A stretch of DNA of 64,000 nt from Pomacea canaliculata (GCF_003073045.1 NC_037590.1:7599835-7663834); one strand, 5' to 3'. Positions 1-13,765 are shown, counted from the stretch's first letter. Translations and numbers: made by a program. Notes: generated by a model not told the origin, from the letters alone.

Positions 1-233
1 AAGAGAGCGGGAAAGGAGGCCCGGCGTTTCAAGATGGCGATATAAACAATGCGAAGTGGCTTTGGTGAAAGTCGGAACTTAAACGATCAAGAGATGGCGA
101 GAAACATAGGAAAGAATTCAGAATTTAGTGAGAATCGGACAAACAATGTGACTTAACTACGCTCAAATACACACACACACAGACATGCGTGTGTGAGATA
201 AATAGATAACTGTCATTTCCTTCTGTACTTTAG
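1..233. other. Left edge, probably intron of CadC1q-1
   Basis: No coding exon is recognised here. The stretch contains a short (CA)n run near 170-182 and ends in a pyrimidine-rich tract with a TAG acceptor at 231-233, just before the first visible cadherin exon. The 5' exons of CadC1q-1, including its signal peptide, must lie to the left of the window. Confidence 0.5.
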
Positions 234-3200
234 TCCTCCTCCACCTGGGGGACTCCTCCACCTTCTCTATGGAGCACTGAGTGTGATGCCATCTTGCATG
301 AAAACGAAGTTTCCTTCAACAGACCTTTACACATACAGGTATGAGTCGTCCCTTTGACAAAAGCCCGTTCATACTTATAAGGTCTACTTTTTCTGTGGAG
401 TATACCTGAATCCTATTAGAATGTATGATTATAATACGTTCTTGCACACCATTGATTCTGCTGCAGTATTTCTTATAATATTTCCTATTATAGTTTCTGC
501 TATTAATTACACAAAGATTACGCGGAGGTTTTTTTTTCTTTTCTGGATCCTAATAGTTAAAAGTTTTATTCTTCCTCAATGTCACTTCATGAGTAGTTAT
601 GTATTTTGTTCTTACATCACAGGTTACAGATGAGATAGAGCCGGGGTCAGAGAGCAGCAACATCATGTACAGCCTCTCATCATCTTCGGAACCTCCTGGA
701 CTTGCCGGACATTTTCACATCGACCCATTCACTGGTGACGTGTCTGTCGTCCAGCCATTGGACTTCGATAACATTTCATTCAGTCCTGCCAATCCAGGGG
801 CCATCAGTCTCACAGCAATAATCAGAGATCATGGGCGAAGTCCTCTGAGCTCGACAAGTACTTTTACCATTATTCTTTTGGTAAAAATATCTTCCACATA
901 TGTTTCTTTGTTATTTATTTTTTTCGCAAACTTCATTATCTGGATAACATTCTTTGTCAAATATCGATATATGGCAACTGATTGGATTATTGATCTGTAG
1001 TCCTATGATAAGAAATACTAATTTGGGTTGAAAGTCAGATCGACTTTCTTATGTGCGAACTGAACTCAGTAGCACTTAAGCACAACTGTGAGTGAGAAAA
1101 ATGCGATGGCAGAGGTGTTCACTGATTGTTGAAGTGTCCTTCAGCTTGTAAGTCAATGTAGTATTTTTGATGAGGTCTGTTTTCTGTGTTCCAGGATATC
1201 AACGACAATACTCCACAGTTTGAGAAATCTGAATATATTAGTGTTGTTCCTGAAAACGTGAGAATAGGTATGGACATTTCTATGCTTTGTATACATATCT
1301 ATCTCTATTTTGTTTTGCTCAATTTTAATCTAAAATACTTTTTTATTATTATTATTATTAGTCATGAAATAATTAAAATTTTCATAAAATAAAATGATAT
1401 TGATAACGTCTGCTATCTAGTCCCATAGTTATTCAAATCAGAAGTTTTGCTGTTCCAGGCTACCAGCTGATGGTGGTTCGTGCACATGATGCTGATGGCA
1501 CAGCCCCCAACAACCAAGTGTTCTACTTCCTGGAGACTGGCGGCCGCGATCAGTTGGCTGTTGATCACGTGACTGGAGCCATCACAGTTGTAGGCGAGCT
1601 GGACCGTGAAAGTGTCGCCACCTACTCGCTCCACGTCATGGCCAGGGACCAGGCAGCCGACCCACTTCACAGCTACTGCACGGTGTACATCAATGTTTCT
1701 GACATCAACGATGAGCCTCCTCGGTTTAGAGAAAAGCACGTGACGATTGACGTCAGTGACGGCGCCTTTGGGGACATCTACGATATGAGTGCTGTGGACT
1801 TGGACCTCAACAGTCATTTAAAATACTCCATCTTGTGGGAGGACAGCTACGGGCAGACTGGCTCAAATGAATTTTTACAGGGCGAAGAACTTATGGTAAG
1901 TGGAATCTCTTCCTCCTCATCATCATCCTCTACTGTAGTCTACTCTACATCCTCTACTCTACCTTTGTAGTCTTCTATTCCCTTTGGGGTAATGTTTTTG
2001 TCTATTTATCTTAAAAAAGACTTTTATCGCTTCCTACTTATTTAAATCCTTTTCAAAACAATTGAAAAATATCTTTTTTTCTGCGCTCTTCCCCCGTGTT
2101 AGCAATGGGTTGATGTTGACGCTGACAATGGAATGATACACGAGAAGAGACCTTTGGACAGAACTCAGGTGAGACAGCTCAACCTGCTCTTGCTAGTACA
2201 AGATCTCAACGCTACAGACCCAAAACTTCAGGAAGACTCAGGTATGGTCATCTGTCTCACACGATATTGAGATATTATATGAAGTTGTCTTTTCACATTG
2301 AAAACAGTAAAAGAAAAAAGAGGAAAATGGGGCAAATGAAAGAAAAGGAGAGGGAAAAGATTGTTTTTTTTTAATAATGCTAGTGTGTTGTTGGAAATCT
2401 TTATTATATAAATGCTGGCATATAATTTATTCTCTGTAGTCTCTTACTGCCATGGGTATATTGTCTCTATATAGGGTGTATAAGCGAGTGTATATATATA
2501 TTAGAGACACAAAAAGTTAGAAAGACAGAGTGAAAGTACGTGAGGGAGAATGTTACAGTTAGGCAAATTGAAAATATGTATTTACGAGATTATACTATAA
2601 TGTGCTGTAATAAAAACAGTATTAGCAAACTGTAATGTTTGAAATGAGCTTACATTTTTCCAGCATATTTAATAATTAATGTGAGAGCACTCAGCAGAAG
2701 TCGCCGCTCGCCCGAAGGGAGTGATGTTCGTGACACTTCGCCCTTTTCAAACCATGGGAAGTACTTTTATCATTTCTTGTTCTCCTTTGACGAGGGAAGT
2801 CTAACAGACGTCAGACGAGAAAGGATTTATTTCCTTCTAGCTTGACTTTTACTCAACTCAACGCAAATTTACTGATAAAACTTGTTTGAAAGCATTCTAA
2901 AGATTCTCGAAATAACCTAGTTAGAAACAATTAAAATTTAAAATAATCAAACAAGCAGCATTTCACTTTGTGTTTTAGTCACTGTCCGTAACAAAATAGA
3001 AAAATATTGAAGATGTGATTATATTTCATTTTTAAGTAAACCTTTGTCTTTCGTGACGACAGTTGGGAAATTATTGTCAACTGCACCTGAGAAATTTGAA
3101 AAGTGTCTCCTTACATTATAACCCAGAATAAACTTTGATCATGTAATGACATTTGCAGGTATGAAACATATGGACCAGAAGGTGACCTTCTCAGCTGGAC

Positions 3201-4440
3201 TGTCGCACTACTTAGAACTGACAGAGGCTGAACCAGTTGTCTACGACAGAATTTTTGTCAACGAGGGCAACGGCTACAGCAGCAGAACTGGCATCTTCAC
3301 ATGTCCTCAAGTAGGTGTCACTAGTGTTCTTTCTACACTCTACTTTTCTTTTTCACTCTTTCGTTCCCCCTCAATCTCACCATGAATTATTGAAATATAA
3401 ATCATATGAAAAACTTATTGTTTAATAAGGAAATATATCCTGAAAATACCTGGAAATTTAACACCTGACGAAACGACTGCTTTATTCATTATTGAGTAAT
3501 ACATGAATGAAATCCATTTTCATTTTTGCTACAACTATTAACTAAAAGCAGCATGCATGATTCTGTCTGCTTCCATTCGATCTTTGCAACTCGCAGAAAT
3601 TTGTTTTTGTTAAAGGAAACACTTTTAGACAGTGTTGAGCTAAGCAGAAACATTGTCTATATTTTTGTTTGTTTACTTCTAGAGTGGCAAGTACGTGTTT
3701 GGAATTGATGTGCTTGCTGCCGGCAACAGCAGCGTGTCTCTGTCTCTATACCACAAGGTCAGCAGGGTCAGGACATTCGAGGTGCACGCGGGAGAGGACT
3801 CTAAGGCGGACGGTAAGCGTCTCGTGGAACCTGAAGAACACAGCGTTCATCGCCACCGAGGCTGCACTAGTACCACATTCAAAGTCTAAATATATATTTA
3901 TATCTTACTTGACTAGCTATTGAGCAGCTATGATAAATATATACATACTACCTAAAAAAAACACTCTTACTACAATATTGGTCAATTTTCTGAGGTAAGG
4001 GAAAACTGTTAGGAAAATGTGGCTAGGTTCTCGTTAAAATTTATTACATGTAACCTAAAGGAACTAAAGTTTCATAATATTTGTTATAAAAAACGTAAAA
4101 GCAGCCCGTTTGCTATTATTGTTTCCTCTTCTTTTATTACAAAATCTGAATGATTAAATGGTTCTCCAAATGTGATATGATAAATAAAATCTCTTTAGCT
4201 TGTGCTATTTAGTAACGTCTTTATTTGACTAAGTTGACATTTTTCTCTTCGAATAAACCACTGCTGCTGCTGCATGTCGGCTTGTGTGTGTGTGCAGGTG
4301 TGACTGCCGTGCTGCAGGTGACGCACGGCGATGACGTGTACGTGGCGCCCACACCACGTCACAGCAGCCGGCTGTCCGGCGCTCCCCACGCCATCTTGAA
4401 TACGTTCAGCGGTTCTCTCCTGTCACCAGCCTTTGAGTAG
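234..4440 (+). CDS. CadC1q-1: secreted cadherin / furin-site / C1q-like protein (5' partial)
   Basis: Multi-exon gene cut by the left edge. Inferred coding exons are 234-338, 623-880, 1195-1267, 1459-1895, 2103-2241, 2664-2756, 3159-3310, 3683-3812 and 4298-4440 (TAG), giving about 509 codons in a consistent frame. The first exons encode cadherin repeats, with motifs such as LDFDN, DINDNTPQF, VFYFLETGG, LDRES, ARDQ and DINDEPPRF. Exon 2664-2756 carries R-S-R-R|S, a furin-type site. The last three exons form a C1q-like domain: FSAGLSHY, VYDRIFVNEGNGYSS, TGIFTCPQ, SGKYVF, a V-LQ-x4-DDVYV strand, and FSGSLLSP near the stop. No membrane span is visible after the cadherin part, so a secreted protein is inferred. 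The exon at 234-338 has a degenerate start (Ser/Pro-rich) and lacks the DxNDN calcium motif found at this place in copies 3 and 4. The donor of exon 2664-2756 would be non-canonical (GG). Copies 2-4 lie downstream in the same orientation. Confidence 0.82.
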
Positions 4441-4638
4441 TCTTCTCTGTCAAATGACAAGTGAAGGAAAGGCTGCTAGTGTGGACACAGCATCATTCTC
4501 TTATCTTTTGACTTCGCTTTCTTCAAATCCACGAGTTATCATTTGTCATCAACAGTGAATATGTACCTAAAAATAACATGTTTACAATACAGCTTTTATT
4601 TGTGGAGACTCTTTTTTCGCATTTCTTTACATGCTTTG

Positions 4639-4644
4639 AATAAA
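4639..4644 (+). promoter_or_regulatory. Poly(A) signal of CadC1q-1
   Basis: AATAAA lies about 200 bp after the stop codon of CadC1q-1, in an AT-rich 3' UTR. It is the first canonical hexamer after the stop. Confidence 0.6.
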
Positions 4645-5621
4645 CATTAACCATATTAAACTTTTGAAAAACGAGAATATGTTTTGTCTGATTTCAAACA
4701 CAAAAGAAGATATCTCGCACTGTGTGTCTGTGTGTGAATACTAGTTGGAGAGAGTGAGAGAGGTGGAGAGGAAACTAGTAATGACAATTTCTACCGATAA
4801 GAGGACAGGATGACACACCTCTTGGTTTTCCTATTTCTTATTCCTTGTATTTGTTTCTTTTTGATTGTTTTATTTTGTTTACATTTATTTTGGATACACT
4901 TCTTTTTTCAAATTGTTTTGGTACAAAATAAACACATACCAACATTTTCACACAAAAAACACAGCTGATGTAGAAATATTCTCTCAGAATTATTAACGAT
5001 CATTTAAAAAATCCCATGAAATAGTATTTTCCACTAATTTTAAACCATCTTCAACATCGGAGCTTGAATATTAAAGTAAATTATCTCCACGACGGGCAGA
5101 AACAGGACCATTCCGCACAATTGTAAAATTAACATTTTTCTACTTTACCTGTACATATCACTCACCTTGACATTGATTCTGTATGATATTATTCACATCT
5201 GTTACTTACGATAGTTAGTAAAATCCACATTTAGGACTCAGGAAATTTTTTATCATTTGCGTTTCTTACTTTAACCACATACGGAATTAGAGACTGGACT
5301 GGATGGGGAGAAAGTAGCTGTGAGGGATGAAGAGGTTACAACCGTTATCTTCTGCTTACATCACATGTAAGTCACACACTGCTTGCACACCTTGATGTAC
5401 ACATTGCTTTCACCAGACAACCTTGATGGAAGATACCTGCCTCTGAACTTTGTCATTAGCAGTTACTTTACACTCTATCAGCAACAGATAGCGGGATTTG
5501 ACAGACTATAGAGAGATACACACAGTACAACTGCTCATCTTGTGCGTTCATAACTTGCTTTGTCTTCTGTTTTATTTCATTGTTCGTCAGCTGCTTAGTG
5601 TTTTCTTCGTGCCTGCTGAAG
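4645..5621. other. Intergenic DNA between CadC1q-1 and CadC1q-2
   Basis: AT-rich DNA with no exon I can support. The last part before 5622 should contain the promoter and 5' UTR of CadC1q-2, but I see no clear TATA box. Confidence 0.6.
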
Positions 5622-8600
5622 ATGGGAGAAATAAAACCATTGTCGTGTTTGGTGGTGGCTGCACTTTTATGTAAGTATTTTCTATACTTGTTTTACAAAT
5701 ATTGTTTGTCATGATTTTTGTATTTTAGAGAAAAATCAACGATAAGAGGAAAAAATATTTCCTGTACTAAAAAACTGAGCGTGCAAGAGTATGCAAAGAT
5801 CAAGTTGACATCATTCAAGTGAGTTTGTTTGGGAGGGTCTTGGACATACACATGCATACCACTTACACACTTGAGATTGTGTAAACAGTAAGTTAAAGAT
5901 CAGATAATGACATACAATATAGATTTATGTACATATTTATGTATTCTGTAATGACATGACCTTACCATCTTAATTTCTACAACAATAGCAAATAAGATGA
6001 CAGGCTTCATATAGCAGTTCCCCATTGATGCTCACACATACACCACAGTTGGCAAATCTGTATCCTCGTAATGTGTTTGTACATATTTTTTCGTATGTTA
6101 TGAAATATATTGAATACTAAATGCAGTTTCTTCCATTTTTATTGCTGAAACTGTCTTCTGTCGGTAGCAACAGCAGTGGGCACAGGCTTACCGCCTGACG
6201 TAGTCACTCTACGTCATTCCTACGTGGCTGCTGAGGACACTCCTCCAGGCTCGGTCCTCTTCATCTTCACGGCCAGGTACAACGATAACCATAGAGCTGT
6301 GACCGTTACAGCTGAGTACAATCGTTACATCATAGTACAAAGCATCACTCCATCACAAGGCGTGTGGAATGTCATACTGAACAGAACTCTGGATAGAGAG
6401 GTAAGGGTGGATACATATACTGTACATAGAGCTAAATCCTGTATATTCCTATATGCGGGGTCCATTGAATTTTTTTCATGCAAAAATAATTGAGACAACT
6501 TTAAAGAAGACGACTACGATGAATCAAATGTACAATAATAACATGGTACGGGAAGTTGCTTACGTACAAGTAAAGTAAGTGTGTTTATGATTGTGAAGAG
6601 GTATCGATCTCCAAATGTTATACTTAAACATTTAGTATGGACTGTTGAACGGTAAGTGTTGTGAATAAAATAACGAAAAGACTGGAAGATATGTGTGTAG
6701 TCTGTAAACTTGTTTTGTAACCAGGTACTTTAATCATCAAACTTTTTACAAACTCTTTCTTTAACAAACCTGACATAAAGTAAGTACTAAATGATATTCC
6801 ACGCAACATTTTGTACTTAAATCATTGGGTAGCGCTCAGAATAAGGTACTAGTTCCTCAAATGGCAATGAATAACCTCTCCTCCGATCGCAAGTAACATG
6901 AATAAACATAATAAATGTCTAGTCTTGCAGTTTTGTGTCCATAGATAGTTATATCCCATGAACTTCTTTTCTCTCAATTCCTTACAGGATGTGGACAGAA
7001 TTCCGCTGACCTTTACCCTTTACGGAGATGTAAGTTGTGCAGCAGCCTACAAATACTTTTCTCCAAATACACTAATTCGTCAAATCTCAATTTCAAATGC
7101 AGAAAAACTAATGGATGTTTTTTTATGTTAGTTCTTCATAACATAAAATTGTGAAAGTAGAAAGATATAGAGACAATGGTACTTTTCTCTTTTTATATAT
7201 TTTTAAAGAAGTTTTTTCATGCAAATTAGAACTCGTATATAAACATTATATATACCATTAAGAAGAATAAAGATGTAGACAGATATGTCGTTCTCATTCG
7301 TAAACATCTTTCCTACACATCGTCTTTTAAATGGATATTTTAATACATTGTTTTGTTTTCACGACGTGTCTAAATTTTTTTGATGTAAATATGTAAATTT
7401 TGTATTTATTATTTTATTTTTTTAGCAATGTTTAAACATTAATTTTTAACGATCTTTTAATCATTTCTTTGGTTCTTATAATATCAGGTATTTCTAAAGA
7501 CATGATGAGCATCCTTCCTTACAATGTGTGATACTAAGTTACTCAATGTCTCGTTTACTATTATTGTAGTTATTATTATTTGTTATTGTAACGGCAGAAG
7601 TATATCTAGAAAAGTATTCCATAGTATTAAAGTTAAAGGTAGGCTGCTTGCTGGGATAGATATCGGTAGAGAGGCAGACAGAGAGACAGAGGAATGAACG
7701 GATATGAGTTTTGACAAACAAAAGCAACAGACGTTCAGATCCTCTAAAACTTGAATATGAGAAGAATTTAGCCATCATCTCACTATTTTACAGTTTGTGC
7801 TCGAAGTTCACTCCATGCTGCTGGTTACTGATGTCAACGACAACCCTCCAAAATTTGACAGAAGTGTATACACTGCTGACGTCAATAAGGTTTGTGTTTC
7901 CTCGTGGTAGTAAAGTAATCGTAATTAGCATATATATATATATGAGTATTTGGAATAATGAATTCAGATTTGTACAGTTATGTTCAATGAAAATGTACAC
8001 AAGGCATGCTCGTTGAGAGAATTGAAGGTGATGAATCTAAGTAACTAAACTCAAATCACAATTATTAAATACTTATATTTGACTTTTTTACAATAAACAT
8101 GTATATACATATAAACTTTTGAAAGAGTAAATTATTGTAATAAAAGCAAAATAAAATTGCACCGATTTATGCCAGCCAACACGCTGGATGAATGGACTAC
8201 AATGTTTATGTTTGCTCATTATTCAATTGCCATGAAATTGTGTAAGCTTGGGAATGGAGTGGTACAAAGTCCAGCTGCCCTGTAGTTAAGTGCAGTCATC
8301 CTTTCTTTTGTTGCTCTTAGTCATCTGTAAAGAACATCATTCACAGACTATTTGTAGTCAACCACGTGTCAGCCGCACCGCTGGAAGGTTTCACGAGTAC
8401 AGGCAGCAGAATATTCTGTCATCAGACGCTGCACTGTTTTCATTACTCACCATGACTCTTTCATGGAGGGTCAACAAATACACTGAAACATTGACAAAGA
8501 CTGAAGTAAAAATCACGGAACTCAGATTTCACAATAACTTCAAGTTTACTTAAAATATAAAACTCAAATCGAACGGTGTTGGTGACCTTTCCACCACTCA

Positions 8601-11600
8601 CACTTCCCAACTTTCTAGGTTTTTGTCTTTAATGCTTTCCTAGTAGGTAGCTCAGTGTGACAGAATGTTTTCAAGACATAGTAATTTGTGAATTCTGCAG
8701 AACACGTCTGTGGGGACAATTGTCTTCAATGACATCCACACAACAGACCCGGACACGGGAACAGGGGGCGTGGTTTTCTATCAAATGGTGGTAAGCACTT
8801 CATTTCAGAACTCGCGTGCATCTTTTTCCGATGAGATTGGTAAGACATACAGTATAGCAACATGAATTTTCAATCTTTGTGTTGGTGCTAGTACACCTTG
8901 TGGACTTTTAAAGTGTGATTGGTTGTCTGTCAACAGCCTGTGGGTTCAGATACCCATGACATATTTGTCATCAACTCTACTTCCGGAAGTGTTATACTGA
9001 ATCAATCACTGGACTTCCAGACAACAAACTCATTTCATTATCTTGTCACAGCAACAGTAAGATGTTCATTGAAGTAAATTTATAATAATCGGTTCAAAAA
9101 AGAAATAGTGAATATCAGATAATTTCTTTATCTCTAAAGTGATCTTTTCCATTAACTTTTTGTTTATTCCTTTTATTAAAGTATTTGCTTTTACTTTAAA
9201 GATATAACGAGAGATCAGCACCAAGTTTTTCTTTGGATTGGGCATAGCAGTGAAAGATATTACTTTATAAAATTTTGGTGAGTTCTCTTTTCTGTTCTAT
9301 TTATCCATGCCCGCAAAAATTACGATGCACAAAAAGAGGTCAAACAGACGTCTCAATTGTACATCTATACTTTTCCATTGTGAATACTTCAGACAAGAAA
9401 ACTGATAGTATCCTTGGTTCTTAGGCGTAACTGTGTACCAACATGACGTCACGGTCTTGACCTCTTTGTACTGACGTTTCTCGCTAAAGTTGTGAGATCA
9501 TGCCATGTCTTCCCTGAAACATCTGTACTAATACAGTGCTACGTATGAACAAAATAAAATGTCCGACTTTCAACCTCATCAGGACGGCGGTGGTCTCCGT
9601 TCACATGCAGATCTCTACTTTGCCATTCTGGGTGTAAAGAACACTCTTCCATCATACACCGTTCTTGCCCAGAATAGCACCACAATGGTGTGTATACATA
9701 TAAACGCACGCAAGCACACATATGTGATAGATAGATACAAAACAAACAAACAAAAGACTACAGAAAGAAACCAACAAACCAAAAAAAAAACTACAGAAAA
9801 AAAACAAAGAAACAAAAGAGCGAAAGAAAGAAAGCAGACAAGAAAAAGAAGATAAAAGATACTATTATCTACAGTCTAAGATCTATACACATTACTGTTA
9901 ATATCGTTCTACATGTATTTATTTCATTCTTACCACACTCATTGTGATTTTTGTCGTTCTCTTGTACGCCTTAGGATCGCCCTCCTGTTTTCCGGAGAAT
10001 CAAGTGCGAAACCATGTTGCCTGAGAACGGACTTTCTTTTTACCAACCTTTACGACTGGAGGTTTGAGTTGCCCTCGAGTTATTCAGAAAATTAACTGTT
10101 CGTATCTCTGTTCATATTGTTCCTATATGAATTAGATACACCTTTCAAGATGTTATTGTTCCTGAAATTCTGTAACCCAACCTAACAGATTGTCTTATTT
10201 GTTTAGGACACCAATATTTGTAATATGTTTGATTTTTGTTCCGTTATCACAAAGTCAGTTTGGTATTATGTTTTCCTTGGTTTACAGGCAACTCATGGAG
10301 ATAAACCGCAGTCGTACTACGACAGAATTACCTACAGCCTCTCATCGTCCTCTAGTCCTCCTGGACTTGCCGGTCACTTTCATGTCGACCCATTTACTGG
10401 TGACCTTACAGTCGTCCAGGCACTGGACTTCGATAATATCGCATTCAGTGGACAACCAGGGGTCATCACCCTCACAGTTGTGGCCAAGGATCATGGACCT
10501 GTATCTCTGAGTTCAACAAAGGACATTACCGTTACCCTCGTGGTTGTGTTTTCATCCTTTTCTCTTCAATGTCGATCGAACTGCATAGCAATCTCTTTTA
10601 AAACACCATTTATCATAATTTTAAATGCTGATGCTGATGCTGATGCTGATGATAATGATGATGACGATGATTACGTTTTTAATATAAGGTGTGCTTGACT
10701 GTTTCAGGACATCAACGACCACACCCCGCAGTTCCAGGCTATGGAATATGTGGCAGATGTCCCTGAAGACATCTCAATAGGCATAGATATTTTTAAGCTC
10801 AGTACAGTATAACTTTAATTTTCAGTTTTCAGCTTCTCCATCTAACTATAACAAAATAAAGTATATTTACCAAGATTAATAATCAAATGTTCGCTACAAT
10901 GTAGTCCACTAGTTTATAACTACAGTACCTGTGTTTCACCAGGCTCCAAGTTGATCGCAGTCCACGCACAAGACGGCGACGGTGGCGCCCCCAACAACCA
11001 CGTGTTCTACTTCCTGGAGACTGGTGGCCTGGACCAGTTCGCAATCGATCACGTGACTGGAATCATCACGGTTGTCGGCAAGTTAGACCACGAGAGTGTA
11101 GCCAACTACTCTCTTCGAATCATGGCGAGAGACCAGGGCGCCGACCCCCGTTACAGTTACTGCACCGTCCACGTGACAGTTTCAGACGTTAACGACGAGC
11201 CGCCAAGGTTTAGAGAAAAGCACGTGACCACTGAAGTCAGTGATGGCGCGTTTCCATTCACTTTTAACATGAGCGCTGTCGACTTGGACCTGAACAGTCA
11301 TTTGAAGTACTCCATCTTGTGGAATGACAGTTACGGTGTCTTTGCCTCACTTGACATCATACGTGGCGGAGACCTGGCAGTAAGCATGATGTCCTGGTCA
11401 GTCTCTATGCCATGAATGAGTCTCATACGATTCTTATTTTTACACCTATTATTTTTATTCCCTGGGTTCAGTTCCATATGGTGTATTCATTCTTTTTTAT
11501 CCACCTCAAATTTAACTAATTTAATTAATTCTGTGTTATTTAAGGTATGTAAATGAAGTTGGGCTTCTTTTGTTTTTTTTGCACCTTTTAGCAATGGCTT

Positions 11601-13637
11601 GACATTGAGAGCGAACACGGGATGATATACCAAAAAAGGGTTTTCAACAGTAGTCATTTGACAAGGTTTGTTTTGACCTTGCTAGTACAAGATGTGAACG
11701 CCCCCGACCCAAATCTTCAGCAGGACACAGGTATGATTTCCTGTTAAACAAGATAATATCTAACCAAAAACAAAAGAACGATGTCACTTAATATAACTGC
11801 AACTTTTGATAATGCTGTAAACTGATACTCATGAAACAAAGCAAGCTATTGCTACCAGCCACCCCACTCTTATGAATAGTGCATGAACTTTACAGTGCAA
11901 GTTGTTTTTTTGTTGTACATTTTTTTCGCGTACCTTGCTGAAGAAGTTTTATTTGTTAAACAAGGTTATGATATTTTAGTCCGCAATGTTAGTGAATTAT
12001 CATGTTCGAAACAGTTTAACCTTTTTTCCAGCCATTTTAAGAATCAATGTAAGAGAGACCATCAGAACTCGCCGGTCGGCGGACGTGAGCGACATCAGCA
12101 ACACTTTGCACATCTCCAACAAAGGCAAGTTATTGGCTTAATATTTAGGTTTTTTCTATGTATTTTTTATATTATGCCAAAAAAATAGGAGGATGGTAAG
12201 AATATAAAGAGAGAATGGAGAATAAGAAAAGTGAAAAGGGGCAAGGACATATCAAGGAAAAATTAATGATGTTTTGAATGACTGTTTATTTGAGAAACTG
12301 CTTTAAATGTATCAGCTGTACTGGTTAACAGGAACGATATTAAATATTATATGGTTAAAATAAAATGACCTTAACCCTTGTAAATACTAGGTTAGCTACA
12401 CTGGTCATAATGACTCTGATGATTCTAGGTTGGAAGAAGTGGGACACAGCAGTTGCTTTCTCAGCTGGTCTGACTCACTTCTTGAAAGTAAAAGAAGCCC
12501 AGCGGGTTGTGTACAACAAAGTCTTCATCAATGATGGCAGTGGTTACAGCAACACGACTGGTACATTTACCTGTCCTCAGGTATGTCTGTTATCTTGATT
12601 GTTTCTCTCTGTGTGTGTGCGTGCATGTGCGTGTTTATTTCTCAATAATTTTTGTTACCAAAATAACAGATTCTTTTAAATGCTTAATTTACTTTCGTGT
12701 TAAAAGATATCAGTATAAGGAGATAGATTTCACAGACCAGTATATTTCATGTTTACATATATTTACTATGTTTCTCCATGAGGTCATTATTTCAATACAG
12801 ACAGGCATGTTATTAAATGGTGTTTCTTCTGGTATAATCCATTTTGCTTTAAACGAAGCTATTTGACTATAAATTTATCAGAACACGAAAAATCCAAGCT
12901 TTCTAAATTAAATATCAGCAGACAAGCAAGCTACCCACAATTTCACCTAAATCTTTTTGCAGACGTTCGTTCACATTTTGCTAAAAATAACTATTGCAAC
13001 ATTTGTTTATTACTCGATAGACACTAACATAACACCTTATCTACTTGTTATTTTTCCATTAACAGAGCGGTAAATACGTGTTTGAAGTTCACACGTTCGC
13101 TCCCCGCAACAGCAGCGTATGGCTGTCGCTGTATCACCAGGTCACCAGGGTCACGACACTCAAGGTGCACGCGGGAAAGGACTCTAAGGCGGAGAGTAAG
13201 TTCTATGTTATCTCCATAACAGATTTCTTATTGACACCAAAGTAATTACATACTGTTGCAAGTAATAGATTTTATTTATTTTTCAAATCTATAGACCGCT
13301 AAATGCCAGTTGCTTACGTAATGGAAGGCAAACAGTATATAATTAAAAAACAAAATAATTTGGTATTTAAGAATTCCATTTATTCAATTCGATATTTAAA
13401 ACATTTTATAGTTTATTGATGTTATACAAGAATTTAGCTTCTAAACTCATACAATATTGTTGCTGTTTCATGCCACATTGCGGTGTTCGTGCAGGTGTGA
13501 CTGCTGTGCTGCAGCTGCTGCAGGGCGATGAAGTGTACGTGATGTCCTCACCTGGTCACAGCAGCCGACTGTTTGGTGCTCCAGACGCCATCTTGAACAC
13601 CTTCAGCGGTTATCTCCTGTCACCAGCCTCCGAGTAG
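5622..13637 (+). CDS. CadC1q-2: five-cadherin-repeat / furin-site / C1q-like secreted protein
   Basis: Complete gene of 15 inferred coding exons: 5622-5670, 6168-6400, 6988-7029, 7794-7889, 8701-8790, 8937-9056, 9583-9687, 10288-10542, 10708-10780, 10943-11379, 11592-11730, 12032-12124, 12429-12580, 13066-13195 and 13495-13637. They sum to 2157 bp, 718 aa. The start is the ATG opening a hydrophobic signal peptide (MGEIKPLSCLVVAALL). Residues about 25-545 are five cadherin repeats. DVNDNPPKF closes the first, and LGVKNTLPSY, without calcium ligands, replaces DxNDN after the second. R-T-R-R|S sits at residues 558-561. Residues about 578-718 are the C1q-like domain (FSAGLTHF, NDGSGYSNTTGTFTCPQ, SGKYVFEVHTFAP, LLQGDEVYV, FSGYLLSP). 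It has one more N-terminal repeat, split over more exons, than copies 3 and 4. Exon 10708-10780 ends in a GC donor, and exon 12032-12124 fits a GC donor (AAAG|GCAAGT). No membrane segment is seen. Confidence 0.85.
10624..10673. repeat. GATGCT/GATGAT simple repeat
   Basis: Imperfect trinucleotide-based repeat (four to five GATGCT units, then GAT/GAC triplets). It lies in an intron of CadC1q-2, immediately upstream of the acceptor for the exon at 10708. It reads as an Asp/Ala-rich tail in one frame but is not flanked by a donor and is not taken as coding. Confidence 0.8.
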
Positions 13638-13759
13638 CCTCCTGCTGTCCGGTCCACCAGCCCACACTCACCTGTTGATGTGGACACACAGGCCTTGTTT
13701 ATTTTAACGCCTGACACCCTTCAGTTTAGATTTTGACTAAAGTACAGTCATAAAGGCAA

Positions 13760-13765
13760 AATAAA
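13760..13765 (+). promoter_or_regulatory. Poly(A) signal of CadC1q-2
   Basis: AATAAA about 120 bp after the stop, in a 3' UTR that is highly similar to that of CadC1q-3. Confidence 0.65.

Noticed and set aside
1413..1817. 134-codon minus-strand open frame
   Set aside because: It is antisense to the conserved 437-bp cadherin exon of CadC1q-1, and the sense frame has clear cadherin motifs and splice borders.
2757..3158. Hidden microexon that would explain the phase mismatch after the furin exon of CadC1q-1
   Set aside because: I looked for short AG...GT segments of suitable length here and in the same intron of copy 2 and saw none shared between them. It is not excluded, and is kept as the alternative in the splice-site finding.
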